From assembly GCF_000224145.3 (NCBI RefSeq), contig NC_020172.2, positions 191,001 through 255,000 on the forward strand: a stretch of DNA of 64,000 nt, given 5' to 3'. Both the position numbers and the translations under genes were made by a program. Positions 13,101-24,400 of this stretch are shown piece after piece. The stretch comes from Ciona intestinalis. Its lineage: Eukaryota; Chordata; Ascidiacea; Phlebobranchia; Cionidae. Each line of letters starts with the position of its first letter. Positions within the stretch are counted from its first letter, which is position 1. The notes under the pieces are model-generated. The model was given only the letters and a program-made list of their open reading frames with translations. It was not told the DNA's origin and did not search any database.

Positions 13101-16100
13101 CAATAAACGCAAAACATCATGGGCAAAAGTATGTGTTATTTATTAAAAGGTAACAACATTGCATAAAATACATACAACATACAACGTCAAAAAATAACTT
13201 TAACTCACCTGGTATTTATACACAATATGAATACATAGGAACAGAGCAATTGCGTCGTGGCATTCAGAACAATGTGTATCAACATGTTTCTGTAAAAAAT
13301 AAAATAACAAGCTTACATCAGCTAACATGCTGAATGCAAGGGCTGAAAATGAATAATATAATAATCTCTGTTAATTAAATGACAATGAAGCTGTTTATTA
13401 AGAGTACCAGTCATACACAATATGATTTTTTTTATCTTCTATCAGTAATTAAAAAACTTCAATGTTAAAATATTTTTTAATTGGTAATCCAGCATCAAAC
13501 AACATGTTTAACAATCAGCCTACCAAGAAAAGAGCTAATGTCTTTCCCAAGATTGCATTAAATAAATCTTGTGCTGCAGATGAACTTAACATGAAGAAAT
13601 CACACAAGAATAAATATTCACGACAGCAAGTATCAAGCAGAGCATAATGTTGACTTCGAAACAAACTTTCAAAGGAATGCTGAAAAAATAGGAGTTGGTA
13701 GTTAATAAATATTAGGTGTATGTGTAAGCAAGCCGCAAGCGCATTATATTCTGACATACATCCAGATATTCAAACTGTATGCTACCTGCCTGGGTAGGCT
13801 AGTAGTTTAAAACTGTAACTGTATTACATGATTTGTAATTTTATGATTACCAAAGCTTTCTTGTTTTCAAAATACCTACTTTGCTTTCACTCTTCTGTGC
13901 AGCATGAGGGACAATGATCGGTGATTCCAATTTCTCCTTAAGGATCTCATCGCGCTTCCCGAGTGTAAAAACTGTTGATCGGTTCCGCATGGCTGGTTTA
14001 GATGAAGAGAAGAATCCTTTTCTTGATGAATCTTCCGTGGCCATCAAATCCTCACGACCTGCTGACTCCTCAAACTGTCAATCAAAGAAAAATATTAGAC
14101 TTTAAAACACAACATTTTGGTTTAATGGTAAGTAACGACAATAAGTATAAGCAGCAGTTTTTCTTCATTGTACAGTTCTTTATAATTGTACTTAAGTTTT
14201 CAAATTTGTATTACTTTAATGATTAATTAAACAACAACTATTACCTGAAGTTTCATGATTCTGTTGACGTAAGTTTTGAAATATGATAGATAAACTTTAC
14301 TCAGTGTATCAACATATTCATCCCGTACCTCACGTGCAACATGACGCTCATTTGAAAGCAAAAACTCATAAAAGAATCTAAAATTAGGGATACAACAAAA
14401 ACACATGTTATATTAGCAAAATACCAGTTTAGATGGAATATACAACATTGGGTGATAGTGGCCTGAAATATGTATGGCACAAAAATATGGCTGAAGATTT
14501 ACAAATAAGTTGAGCTAACCTGTTTTTTAACATGGCATCCTGACCAAGTTGATAATTACTCATAGGTTTGCGAAAAGAATAAATCTTAGTTAGAAGAAAT
14601 TCACGAATTTTTGCAATTGCCTGAAACAAAGAAATATTACTAAATAAAATATATGCTCAAGAATTTTCTGAATTTATGTCTTTTGTTCTAACAAATAAAT
14701 GTGATTTAAGTTAAGTTTCTATTATCTGGTTATTTAGTCACTTAATTGTCATATAGAGTAGATTCATTTACTTTAACTTACTTTAAACTTTAATTTTTCA
14801 GTAACATCTTGCACATCTCGACATGCAGCTGTTTCATTATATGAATGTTGTTTAATGAAGTTTATTTTATGGTTTAACTCGTGAAGCTGCTCTAGAAATG
14901 CTCGCTCTGTCACTGGGCAATCCAAGATTTGACTAAACAGATATAAAAGTACAAGCGTTATGTTAGACTGTTTAAAATCTTAATTTCCAGAAAAGAAGAT
15001 GTGCTATCGGTTAATTAGTGGGTTAGAAGCTGCAAGGGCAATCAACCAAGAGCTGCTAGTAAAGTGGCACAAAACTTCTGCCATAAATTTGATTTAAGCT
15101 AAAAGTATAAACTATTTATTTTATTGCATACATATAAGAAAGATTGTTTCTAAATGGATTTAAATAATATTCCACAATACAAATATGGACAGAATATTTA
15201 GTGTTGTTCTGCCAGAGAACACTATGACATACCAAGTACTGTGCGGATTACCAACAAAAAATATAATTTTTTAAAAAGCACGTACTTTATCATTAGTTCC
15301 GGTACAGCCATTTCATCCACCAGTTGACTTAATTCACTTTTCACAGCCTGTCGGTTCTTTAACTTGATATTCATTAAAACAGATTGTTCTTGTAGGCATT
15401 GAATTTCAGCGCTGATGCTGCTAAGATCATGTTGAAAACCATGCAACATTGATTCCATTCTCTGTTGTGTACGTCAGTTTTAACAAACGTTACAAATTAT
15501 TCAGTCTTGGTGTTTGTTAAGCCACCATCATGTATCATGCTTGTATTATTGGTATAAAGAAGCTATAGTGTGAAAAAGTCCAATGCCTAACTTATGGTAA
15601 CCTCTAAAGCGACATTGCACCCAGAATGGCCCACAGTAAAAACATAAACTTTTAACATTATTGTCTTGTCATTAATAAACTGTTACTGTGTTGCAACTAA
15701 TGCCATTATGAAACATGCTTACTACATCCAAGAGTACGAGACACTGCATCGCATATATTTAAAACCATGGCATGGCTATGGCGAATTCAATATTCTCAAA
15801 ACAAATGTCTACTTTTAATAATGCTCGTATTTTTCGATCAACTTTGTTGGAAAAGCAACAACGATGACGGACAACAATGCACCAATTAAAAACATTATTG
15901 CAACGCAACATAAGGTAGATTAAGATATGTTTAAAACTCAGGATTACGTGGTTTCCTAAAAAACACTGCTTTGTAAATAATGTCAAACGCTACTGTGACA
16001 TATATATTCAATTTTGGCCATGCTGCTGTGATGGCTTTATTGTAATTAGGCCAGTCTAACAGAACTGAAAAGTTTCATCATAATTTCGCAGCAGTTTCAC

Positions 16101-16995
16101 ATTCTGTGTATGACTGACACTTTATGCAATCATATGGACTACTGGGTTGGAGGAACAATTGCTGTAAATGACTTTACCAGAACAAATACGCACATTGAAT
16201 ACAGTTTATAAGTAATAAAGCATAAGACAACATTACCTCCAATATCCCATCACATTCTCCTATTCGTGTATGCAATCGAGCTATATTAACACTTTCAGTA
16301 ACATCTGTTAAAAAGAAACAAAAAAAATTATTCTTTATCAAACAAACAGCAGTTATTATTATAAAAACTTACAATCCGCTATTGAAGTGTTTTCGACAGC
16401 TTGCAAATCTTGTTCAATCTGTTTTGCATATTCACGCAAATCAACTCCCTACGAAAACAATATGAACAAAAACAGTAAACAATATTTATTATAGCAAAGT
16501 GGTTGTACCAACGGGCACTTTTAATATAAAATAAATGCAACAAAACTGTTAGTTTAAGACAAAATTGCCACCAACACATTAAGATAGGTCTACTTAATAT
16601 TTCTGTGTTAAACCAGAGATGCATGAACTGATGAACAATTGTTTATGTTTCTCTGGTTAAACCATTATAAAAAAAAATTTCAACCGTAATATTAAACAAT
16701 TTAAACAAGAATCAGAAAGATTGAACTTTCCAATCTCTCCCTTACACAGTAAAATCATGACATTATTTATAATTATCTAATCTAACTTTAGTTTTACTTA
16801 CCGATTCTAAAGCTTTTTTTACTAAATCATCTTCTAAATTCTCTTGTATATGTTCTGAATATTACAAAAATAAAAGAATGGTAAAGTAGAGAAAACACAT
16901 TCACTCTTACCATCCACGTTATCAAGCGCATCTTCTGAAGATAAGTCAAAGTTTTCTAGATTTATTGCAAAATCTAAAGCTTCAGCTTCATTCAT
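10120..16995 (-). CDS. VPS52: Vacuolar protein sorting protein 52 (GARP/EARP subunit)
   Basis: VPS52 is a subunit of the GARP and EARP tethering complexes, which receive endosome-derived vesicles at the trans-Golgi and recycling endosomes. The best start is the ATG at 16993-16995 (MNEAEALDF); an in-frame ATG also exists near 17025. About sixteen exons follow, including 16372-16450 (VDLREYAKQIEQDL), 15282-15461 (MESMLHGFQHDLSSISAEI), 14769-14935, 14520-14621 (KIREFLLTKIYSFRKPMSNYQ), 14243-14379, 13860-14076, 13513-13680 (LFRSQHYALLDTCCREYLF), 13207-13290, 12840-13002, 12406-12510, 11541-11642 (RKDQLVFLINNYDMMLSVL), 11002-11134, 10500-10664 and 10120-10266 (LVNMHLIMVEMKKYKPNF, stop). Every block aligns in order with the animal protein, through to its KPNF C-terminus. 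Introns hold a SINE tail and a TTAA-type MITE. No break was seen. Confidence 0.96.
10290..10430 (+). repeat. SINE tail fragment in a VPS52 intron
   Basis: This carries aaattatcagccat, acatgtggaaac and acccatgttataacta, which match the 3' half of the SINE copies near 9.8 kb and 35.2 kb. The promoter half is missing. Confidence 0.5.
11663..12084. mobile_element. TTAA-type MITE (half-length copy) in a VPS52 intron
   Basis: The element begins AAGGGCATACCAACG and ends with its complement, GTTGGTATGCCCCT. It is flanked by TTAC on both sides, a one-base variant of the piggyBac-type TTAA target. Its right arm, including ATAATCTGGTATATACC and TTATGGGAAATCCCATG, matches the right arm of the large foldback element at 52208-53052. 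Most of the left arm is missing. It starts 20 bases upstream, in transcript order, of a VPS52 exon. The 80-codon open frame inside it is incidental. Confidence 0.8.
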
Positions 16996-17025
16996 ATTAC
17001 TTACACCAACAAACAACAACAACAA

Positions 17026-18440
17026 CCCCGAACGAACAACCTACGTGTTCATTTACGAACTTTTAGTTGTGTACATAAAACAACTAAGCTATCAACCGAC
17101 TGTCTACACTCTACACCATTTAGTCAGACCGTAACATTTTATTTTTATTATTAAGGATAACGGCTCGATTGATTTGAAACCACAGAAATAAAATAAAAAA
17201 TATAACGCGCTTCTTCAATGTCGGTGAAGAAGAGAGCTGTAGCAGTATCGGAGAAAAAAAAAGGAGAGAGCTGATACACTTTTTTTCAACGGTCACGTGG
17301 CCGCAAGGCGGTCCCGTTTACTATTGCAGTCAATGCGATCTAGGGCGTTTTATGCAGTTTTTTTTCGTTTTTTGACCTAATTTTAAGTTATAGGAAAAAA
17401 AATAACCATTTCCAAATATATATATATATGTATAAATTTCTAACAAACCGTTTGTTTGAACGTTTTTAATTGAGTGTATTAAATGTTTAAATTTCTAAAA
17501 CAAGCGCTAAACTAAAGGGTAGGCTAAGCGTTAACCTATAGGTAATACCAGAGCCATAGAATTACCGAGTAGACCAACCCATTTTTACGTAAAAGATAAA
17601 TTGAACGGCAATTTGGGTCCAAAATAAACAGTAGGTATAGGGAAAATATCTGTTTTTCGGTAATTGCAGAAAAAACTTTACCAAAAAGCAAATTTAAAGG
17701 TTGAAAATGTAAAAATCATGTGTTATTTGTTTTCCGTGTCAAAAAAAAGTCAAAAAAATAGAATTGAAAGCGGTTGATTTGCGACATTTTAGTCATTCAG
17801 AGAGGCTAAATTTATATATTTTTTCTAAAAAATGTTTGGTAGGGTAAATAAAAGCTGTTTTACACCTTCCCACAAAAGGAAAGCACAAACAAAACCTAAT
17901 AAACATGTTTATATACGGAATCGGACTATGCTTTGGATAATACGTATATGTACTGTATTAGTAGTTGGTCAGTAGTTGGTATAGTATTATTATAATAAAC
18001 AGCTATAACTTCGTAAAACCACTCTGCGCATATCTATATTACAATGGATACCAAATGAAATGGGGACGGAGTTGGCGGTCACGTGAATAGAAATAAGAAT
18101 AAATCACTGTTTTGGGCATTTGCGGATGCTACTCTTTTTATTTTCGTGATTAAAACCATATTAAACACGTATGCGTTAATTCTATATATACCTACTGCTT
18201 CTTTTGCTTTTTTCTATGTTCGTCAGTTTTAACTACCGTTAACTAACTACTAAAAAAAGGCACAGTTACAATGACTTGAACCTACAGTTGCTTTTGTCTT
18301 CAGTTGTGGGGCAATCGATCTGGCCATTGCTGCGTTACACTTTGTAAAATTATAACATTACATTAAGAGCTCAGATTTTTATTTTATTTTTGCAGTGCAT
18401 TTATTAGAGCGAACATCCATAGTGCTGCGGCAGATGTGCC
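17026..18440. other. Non-coding interval upstream of VPS52
   Basis: This is the 5' flank of VPS52. It has a GC-richer patch with cacgtggccgc at about 17294, a short (TA)n run near 17420, and long AT-rich sequence. I see no supported coding exon. Confidence 0.5.
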
Positions 18441-18446
18441 AAATTT

Positions 18447-18520
18447 CTACTCTTTTGGTATTTCCGCACGTAAGTCCTCGACTTCATCCATGTTTTCATT
18501 TGGCTCTTCATTTACTTGAT
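18447..18520 (-). other. Possible orphan terminal coding exon (acidic)
   Basis: After a strong acceptor (polyT then TAG), the minus strand reads QVNEEPNENMDEVEDLRAEI and then PKE and a stop. A GTAAGT donor 46 bases upstream would give a very short intron. However, the upstream sequence has no ATG before a stop in the matching frame. It may be the last exon of an unseen gene, a relic, or chance. I do not recognise the peptide. Confidence 0.25.
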
Positions 18521-18683
18521 CTAAAAAAACATTACCAGCTCAATGAGATTTGCTTTTTCCGACTTACAGCACTCGTGCCCACACAATAAATGTATAACTA
18601 TTTATTTAGTGTTTTTTTAAACCTTGTGCCTGTATGGCTGCTCAATTAAACTTGTTTACCTTCAGATATAAGACAAGAAATAA

Positions 18684-19106
18684 ATGAAACATGTTCTATA
18701 TTACCCCAAGCTACTAACTAAAGTATCCTTCGGATACTGGGCGATCGTTCTTGCAACTATGGTAACTAACATTACTTTAAACGTTCCAATACACACCTTC
18801 TTGCGGTTGTTCCTCACCATGCTCTTCGTCGCCAAAGAAATAACAACGTCTGAAATATGCAATGCTATAATATTTGTTTTAATTTTTAACATATATACAC
18901 ATAATATGTTTCGTAGCGTCGAAAAACGACGGATCACTAAGCTTAAATTAGGGATAACCACTGTTGGTAACATGTTAAAAATCATAGCTTTTGAGTTAGA
19001 AAAAGAATGTTTGAACCTGATTTTTAAAGCGTTTAATATTGTTACTGCCCCGACTTACACCGCCTGTTTTGGTAAAGTAACACCTGTTGTACGAATCAAT
19101 AATTAA
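18684..19106 (+). CDS. Unrecognised 140-residue hydrophobic protein (hypothetical)
   Basis: A single uninterrupted frame of 140 codons is rich in hydrophobic stretches: about residues 15-30, 38-52 and 58-72. It then has a basic RSVEKRR segment and a tail containing GNMLKIIAFELEKECLNLIF. That tail has a diverged second copy at 20843-20960 that reads GNMLKTIAAGQGKECLNLTF. Between the copies about six of fourteen changed codons are synonymous, which weakly suggests past coding constraint. The last codons run into a repeat of the MITE family seen at 34.15 kb, so the real 3' end could be spliced elsewhere. No family was recognised. It could be a lineage-specific small membrane protein or part of a mobile element. 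Confidence 0.3.
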   Translation: MKHVLYYPKLLTKVSFGYWAIVLATMVTNITLNVPIHTFLRLFLTMLFVAKEITTSEICNAIIFVLIFNIYTHNMFRSVEKRRITKLKLGITTVGNMLKIIAFELEKECLNLIFKAFNIVTAPTYTACFGKVTPVVRINN

Positions 19107-19137
19107 TTGTTTTAAGTTTGGGTCAGTAAAAACAGTT

Positions 19138-19225
19138 ATGATAGTACTTATTCGTGGTATCACCCCAAATCCTTCATATATATTGATTTGGGCAATATGT
19201 GTTTAAGGGTCTTGTCTCCACCCAC
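19138..19225 (-). mobile_element. MITE fragment (type C, reverse)
   Basis: The sequence atgatagtacttattcgtgg and gggcaatatgtgtttaaggg is the reverse of the element at 34150-34330, and it ends near a CCACCC terminus. It lies just after the 140-codon frame. Confidence 0.55.
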
Positions 19226-19227
19226 GT

Positions 19228-19405
19228 TATAATACTATGGGGGAAGATGGAATACTGTTAACACCCAGAAGAGTTCCTGATTGTGTTTTGTACAGATAAA
19301 ATAGACTTTTAAAGTTGGAGGATACGGTTTCATAATTCTGTAAATAGTTCTTGTTTACTACTAAAAGGAACGTTAAAAGCAAATAATATTATTTCCCATC
19401 ATTTA
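19228..19405. mobile_element. MITE copy (type A, diverged)
   Basis: It begins actatgggggaagatgg and contains the internal block ggatacggtttcataattctg, which is shared with copies at 35742-35932 and 20139-20240. The right end is weak. Confidence 0.5.
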
Positions 19406-19516
19406 CCGCACACTTATACCCGACTATATATAGCATGATATCTTTGTTTTGCACTTTTCATTGTTAACTGCATAACGGACGTTGGTGGTGTATGCGGTTT
19501 CACAAATTTTAATTTC

Positions 19517-19669
19517 TCACCTTCTAGTCCAGTAATAACGTCTTCTGTAGAAATAACGGCGACGATAGTAAAAACGGCGTCTGTAGTAAAAACGTCGACG
19601 ATACGACTCGCTGAAGTCAACCAGCAGCATGCAGACAACGAGCAAACACAACAAAGCTTTCGCATTCAT
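19517..19669 (-). CDS. Small secreted Tyr/Arg-rich repeat peptide precursor
   Basis: This is a 50-codon frame. Residues 1-22 (MNAKALLCLLVVCMLLVDFS plus ES) form a textbook signal peptide. The rest is a period-six repeat of the form YRRRFY, YRRRFY, YRRRYF, YRRRYY, ending WTRR. Arg codons vary (CGT CGA CGT; AGA CGC CGT; CGT CGC CGT; AGA AGA CGT) and Tyr codons mix TAT and TAC, so the peptide repeat persists although the DNA repeat has decayed. The ATG directly follows a strong acceptor (TATTTTCAG), as expected after a 5' intron or spliced-leader trans-splicing. The stop TGA overlaps a good donor (AAG then GTGAGA), so a longer spliced form is possible. The mature part is strongly cationic and aromatic. 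It could be an antimicrobial peptide, an adhesive or tunic peptide, or a DOPA-peptide precursor. No family was recognised. Confidence 0.65.
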   Translation of the reverse strand: MNAKALLCLLVVCMLLVDFSESYRRRFYYRRRFYYRRRYFYRRRYYWTRR

Positions 19670-20138
19670 CTGAAAATACAGCAGCACATTTATTACAACG
19701 CACAATATTTAACTTATCAACAGCAAACCTTATACCCTGTATAGTTGGCTGGTTGGTATAAGTTGAATATGCCTCACAGCGTCTAAATTTATATCTTATT
19801 GAAGCGAGGAACCGAAACTTAGTAAAGGAAGAATAGAGCTATTACGTGGGGACAAATCCGCTGCTTTTTCTTTACAGATTTCTAAACCGAAAATATCTTT
19901 TTCCGCTTTAGAAGGAAATTCTGTTGCAAATTTAGCATACAACGCACGCCTACCGCTGCTGCAAAGGATGTGGGTGTTTTGAACCGACGCGACTTTACGC
20001 TGTTCATATTGTTGTAACAAAGAAAAGAATAAAGTTATGGCTGATATTGTTTTATTTGTAGATAAACAACCAATATTATGATATCGACTAGTCAGCGACA
20101 TTTTCCTACCAGAGCGAAATGTGGTTGTATAAATATAC

Positions 20139-20245
20139 CGTGGGGTTAGATGGGACACCTTATCAGGCACATATATATATTTAAATGTTCTGATCGTGTT
20201 TTAAACGACTAACAACGTCTATGGGAGCTATTAGGATACGGTTTT
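20139..20245. mobile_element. MITE copy (type A, partial)
   Basis: It carries gtggggttagatgggacacc, tgatcgtgttttaaacgac, taacaacgtctatggg and ggatacggttttg, all shared with the 35742-35932 copy. No matching right terminus was found. Confidence 0.55.
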
Positions 20246-20702
20246 GCCCAAATAACTCATACGCCCGATTATATAGGCATAACTTGTTAGTATATTCAAT
20301 ATATTACGTTTAACAGCACACAACTACAACTTTCACTAGACAAGAATAATATCTGCGCAACATATTGGATGACTTGGTGCATTTATTTTTGCTAAACAAA
20401 ACTATTAAAAGTTTATCCAAACAAACGCAAACTCGGCGGCAATGAGTTGAAGACGAAGTTTCCATACAATAAAATATAAAAAAATCTCCCACCCAGCACC
20501 ATAATTTCAAAATATTTTTCTTGATAGCTCGCTACGTGACAAGTACTCTAAGCGCAGGTACATCAAATTTAAACCATTAGTTTTAAGGTTAACATATATA
20601 TGCAAAAAGTTAAAGCAAATACTTTTAAGCTCTTAATTAAAAGTAATTGTCAGTTCGTTGCTAATTACGCAGTTTTAAAACTCATCGACCCTAATAAAGT
20701 TT

Positions 20703-20795
20703 ACGATATATAGGAAGGAAGATGGGACACCTTGTCGGAAAAGACTTATATTTTAATTTTCTTTTTGCGGACCCCCAATTAATGATATTAATAAA
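20703..20795 (+). mobile_element. Head of a long MITE variant (type B)
   Basis: The sequence ggaaggaagatgggacacc, cttgtcggaaaagact and tttttgcggaccc matches the head of the element at 54543-55140 and, in reverse, 34930-35002. Its tail may be the segment at 21890-22340. Confidence 0.5.
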
Positions 20796-20842
20796 AATAA
20801 TGTTTAATATAATATAGTATATAACAACATTAATATAATGTA

Positions 20843-20960
20843 GGTAACATGTTAAAAACTATAGCAGCAGGACAAGGAAAAGAATGCTTAAACTTGACTT
20901 TCAAAGCGTATAATTTTGTGTTATTTACGTTTATTCCTAATGATAAGCTCACTTATTGAT
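20843..20960 (+). pseudogene. Second, shorter copy of the GNMLK...KECLNL coding sequence
   Basis: This frame reads GNMLKTIAAGQGKECLNLTF and then KAYNFV, ending in a stop near 20960. It is related to the tail of the 140-residue frame at 18684-19106. An acceptor-like AG directly precedes it (taatgtag). It is also followed by a reversed type C MITE fragment (about 20965-21092), as is the first copy, so a block duplication is likely. No upstream exon was found. Confidence 0.35.
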
Positions 20961-20964
20961 AAAA

Positions 20965-21092
20965 ATAAAAGTGTTTTTGATTTTGTGAAATTTCTTCTGT
21001 TGTGCGAACCGCTAAATAACTCCTCGTGTGCTTAATTTTTTTTGAATTGTTGTTAATTAATAAATGTATGATAGTACTTATTCTTGGTATCT
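20965..21092 (-). mobile_element. MITE fragment (type C, reverse)
   Basis: The sequence gtgcgaaccgctaaataactcc and tatgatagtacttattcttgg is the reverse of the block repeated at 34150-34340, 53225-53440 and 53515-53700. Confidence 0.6.
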
Positions 21093-21494
21093 TTAATGTC
21101 GCATAATCCCCCAATGTTCCATACATTAGGATTAGTTTTCATTCAAGATATTTAAGACTTGAGGTGACAGAATTAGTTTACGGGGAGGTGAGAACGATCA
21201 AAAAAGTTCGACGTAAAAGAATACATGACAAAACTAACGTTTCTAATAAAGTGAAATCCCATATATATAGCGTTGTTTTTTTCACTATACATTATAAAGT
21301 GTAGATACATTGGAACGTCTGTTTAACCAAACTACATCGACAATATAGACGCGATAAAAATCAGAATGATTTTAATTTATGTAACAACTGTATTGGTTAT
21401 ACATTTCAAATAACGGTTTTTGAATACGGCGTGGAATAATCGTGGCAATAAATAATACATTTGCAAATTGATCTAAATTTTCTAAGTCACACAT

Positions 21495-24400
21495 TTAATT
21501 ACTTAGTGGTCTTTCCCAGTCTGGAAGTCGGCATAGCTTCATTCTTTTCATTCTCCTCCGTAGTAGTTGTATAATTTTGTTAATATCTTTTTTTAAATTA
21601 TCATCAAACGGGTCCAGCGACACTTTCTTCTTTCGTTTGAAGTTTCCCGCCAAGTTTCTTTTCAAACAGGCGAGTCTGTTTTCAAGGTCTGGCGGTTGCA
21701 CGCCAATGAATTTAAGCATCTTTCGCACTTCAGTGATTGGGTCAAGTTGTAGATCGTCAAACAAAACTATCAGTTTGCTGTTATTTCTTTCGACTAAATT
21801 TGTGTAATTTCCGATCCAAATTTTCCTTGAATATTCAACGTATCGGAACCATTCTGTTAAACATCTCGTTTTAAATAAAATTTGTATTTAAATAAGAGAG
21901 CAGAGCTACTTTATGAAACGCGCGTCAAAGCTTATTACTGTGTTTAAATATTAAAAAAAGTATGTTAAATAGAACAGTATATTTTTAATAAGTAAAAAAT
22001 GCGAATAAGGTGATATAAGTTTGAATGCTTGCTAAATCATAGTAAAGCCAAAAAAATTGTAGTTCGCGAGTGTGAACGTTTAAACTTTTATAGTTTCATA
22101 GCTTGAAAAAAAACTTTAATTTTTCGTAAAGTTTAATTTTGTCTCATTAAACTAGTTTTAGTTTTGTAATGAAACTGAGATATAAGCATGAGGAAACTAG
22201 GCAGGAGTCAATATGGTTTTAATTTGGGATAAAAAACTACAGAAGATATACCGTTTAACGTTATATAAGGTACGAGGCAAAGAAACTAGCACAACCTGTT
22301 AAACTCGGTAGGTATACTACAATTTGTATAATACTGTTAATGTAAATATATTTCAATTTGATATGCTATCTTGCCCCATATTGTAGTTTTGTATTTTTTG
22401 CCAAACTTTGAAAGGTTTACTTTAAATTATATATTTTAAACCCTATATGTTAAGATGACACTATTACACTAATTTCTTTTAAAGATTTAAAATTTAAAAA
22501 CTGTTTTTGTAAAGAACCTATCTAACAATATAAAACAAGAACTGTTCTGCGAAACGTGATTGAACGAATGTTCCCCTCGTATAAGCATGGTGGACGTATA
22601 CATCCAGTACTTATATTTATGCAGTAATTAGGAAGAATAAACTGTACTTTAAACACCTAACAATAGCGCGATGTATAGCCATAAAAGGAAATAGACAACT
22701 TACTTTGGCTTAAAAAATCTTGAACTGGCGCTACTCCGGTATGATCATCACCGCTGTTCCACCTGTTGAATTCTGCCACGAATGACTCGTATGGATTCCT
22801 TAGCAATAAAATGTACCTGGGGAACAAAGTAAAGAAGTCAACGTCCTTTCTCTGAAAGTACGGATGAAACTTCACTGTAAGTGTAGTGGCTTCCATTGCC
22901 GATTCACCCTCACCGAAAAATCCTGTTTAATGTATTTGTTTTAATTTAGTTTGCAAAGTAGGCAAACGTACCTTTGCTGAATAGATCTTCGTCTATATAC
23001 CAACTTCCAGTGTATAATCCAGTAGAAACTTCGAGAAGATAACGAACCCAAGTATTACCAGATCCAGGGTGACTTACCAAGCCTACTTTATTCAGGGGAA
23101 ACTCTTGGTTTAGAAACCTTTTACTACCGCACGAATCTTCCACAAGGGTGCGCCAGACAGCCATCTCGGTTGACGAACGACATGAATATGTTTCAAGAAA
23201 TCTCGGATGCACTGATTGCATCATAATTTGTTTCGGTGGGTCAATTGAACTGCAATTAATATAACCTAATTTTCGGACAAATACGGAGCGTTTACTACAG
23301 CATAAAGAATGAATGAGTATAATTAATTAATCCTCGTGTTGCGGGTCTACGACAGTAGTGGTAACACAGATACTTTGTTTCCATACACCATGTTAAATTT
23401 CTTAATATTTTGTACCATATTAATGGTAACATGGTTGCCCACTAGGTTAAAGCAGCGACTGTCAATTGCGTGTTTAAGAACACCCCGCATGCCCAACGGC
23501 AGAAGCCTGGAACACCGCGCGTGTCATCTTTTGGTAAAGATGCTGGTGCGCTTATCACAAATCCACGATGCCCGGAGAAAGGATATATTCACACTTGTCT
23601 ATGCATATTCCTAATTTACTCACAGTTTATCAAAACTGGTACAAATGCATACACCATGTCGCGGTACAATGGCTAACGTGAATTTTCCTTTTTCACATTC
23701 GACAATGCAGAGCGCTCGAGTCATTTTGAATGAAACCATCTTCTTTAACGTCATTTCCTTCATGTTGGTTGGGCGAGGGAAACAACCGATGGTCGATTCC
23801 GAAATATTTTTCGGCTTTTCTAAAAGTAAAAGCCAATGGCGGCATAAAATACATTAATGCACATTTATATGTTTTAATGAACCAACCAGTGCATGTGGAT
23901 CCTATTTCGAAGAGATGCAGAACACTGTATTTATATGGCAGAGTTTCTTCGCAGCTAACAATGTCAACTTTAATTGGTATTAGTAGATTAGTGCAATAAC
24001 ACTTTTCGTCTAGAATTGCTGCCAGTTTGTAATGTCTGCGTATAAACAATGTTGTTTATTATTAATTTCCTTTTTTAAAAACAAAGTGTTCGTTCAAGAT
24101 CTGACAAGATAAGTGGCCGTACTTGTTCTTACCGCCACACCGTTACAAACATACCATCGAAAGTCAACGACCACGCACCCTTGGCACGTGACCACGTTTA
24201 AACGGAGTGGAACATGATGTAACCAAATAATCAACGAATCGTATTTTTCTTGATAATTAACAGTTTACCAAGTTGTTATATGGTTTAGTAAATAGCTGTT
24301 GCATTCAAGTCTATGTAGATTGTAGATAATATAATAATGAACTTACCTTTTAAAGCAAAGCAACAAGCATTCTTGTGTTGAAATCTTCTTTGCCAACAAA

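Noticed and set aside
19414-19665. 83-codon minus frame overlapping the Tyr/Arg peptide in another phase
   Set aside because: No signal peptide, domain or repeat logic; the overlapping YRRR frame explains the open sequence better. Kept only as a caveat.
19796-20170. 124-codon minus frame
   Set aside because: It starts inside a MITE end (the MPDKVSHLTP part is the translated terminal repeat) and has no recognisable domain or splice support.
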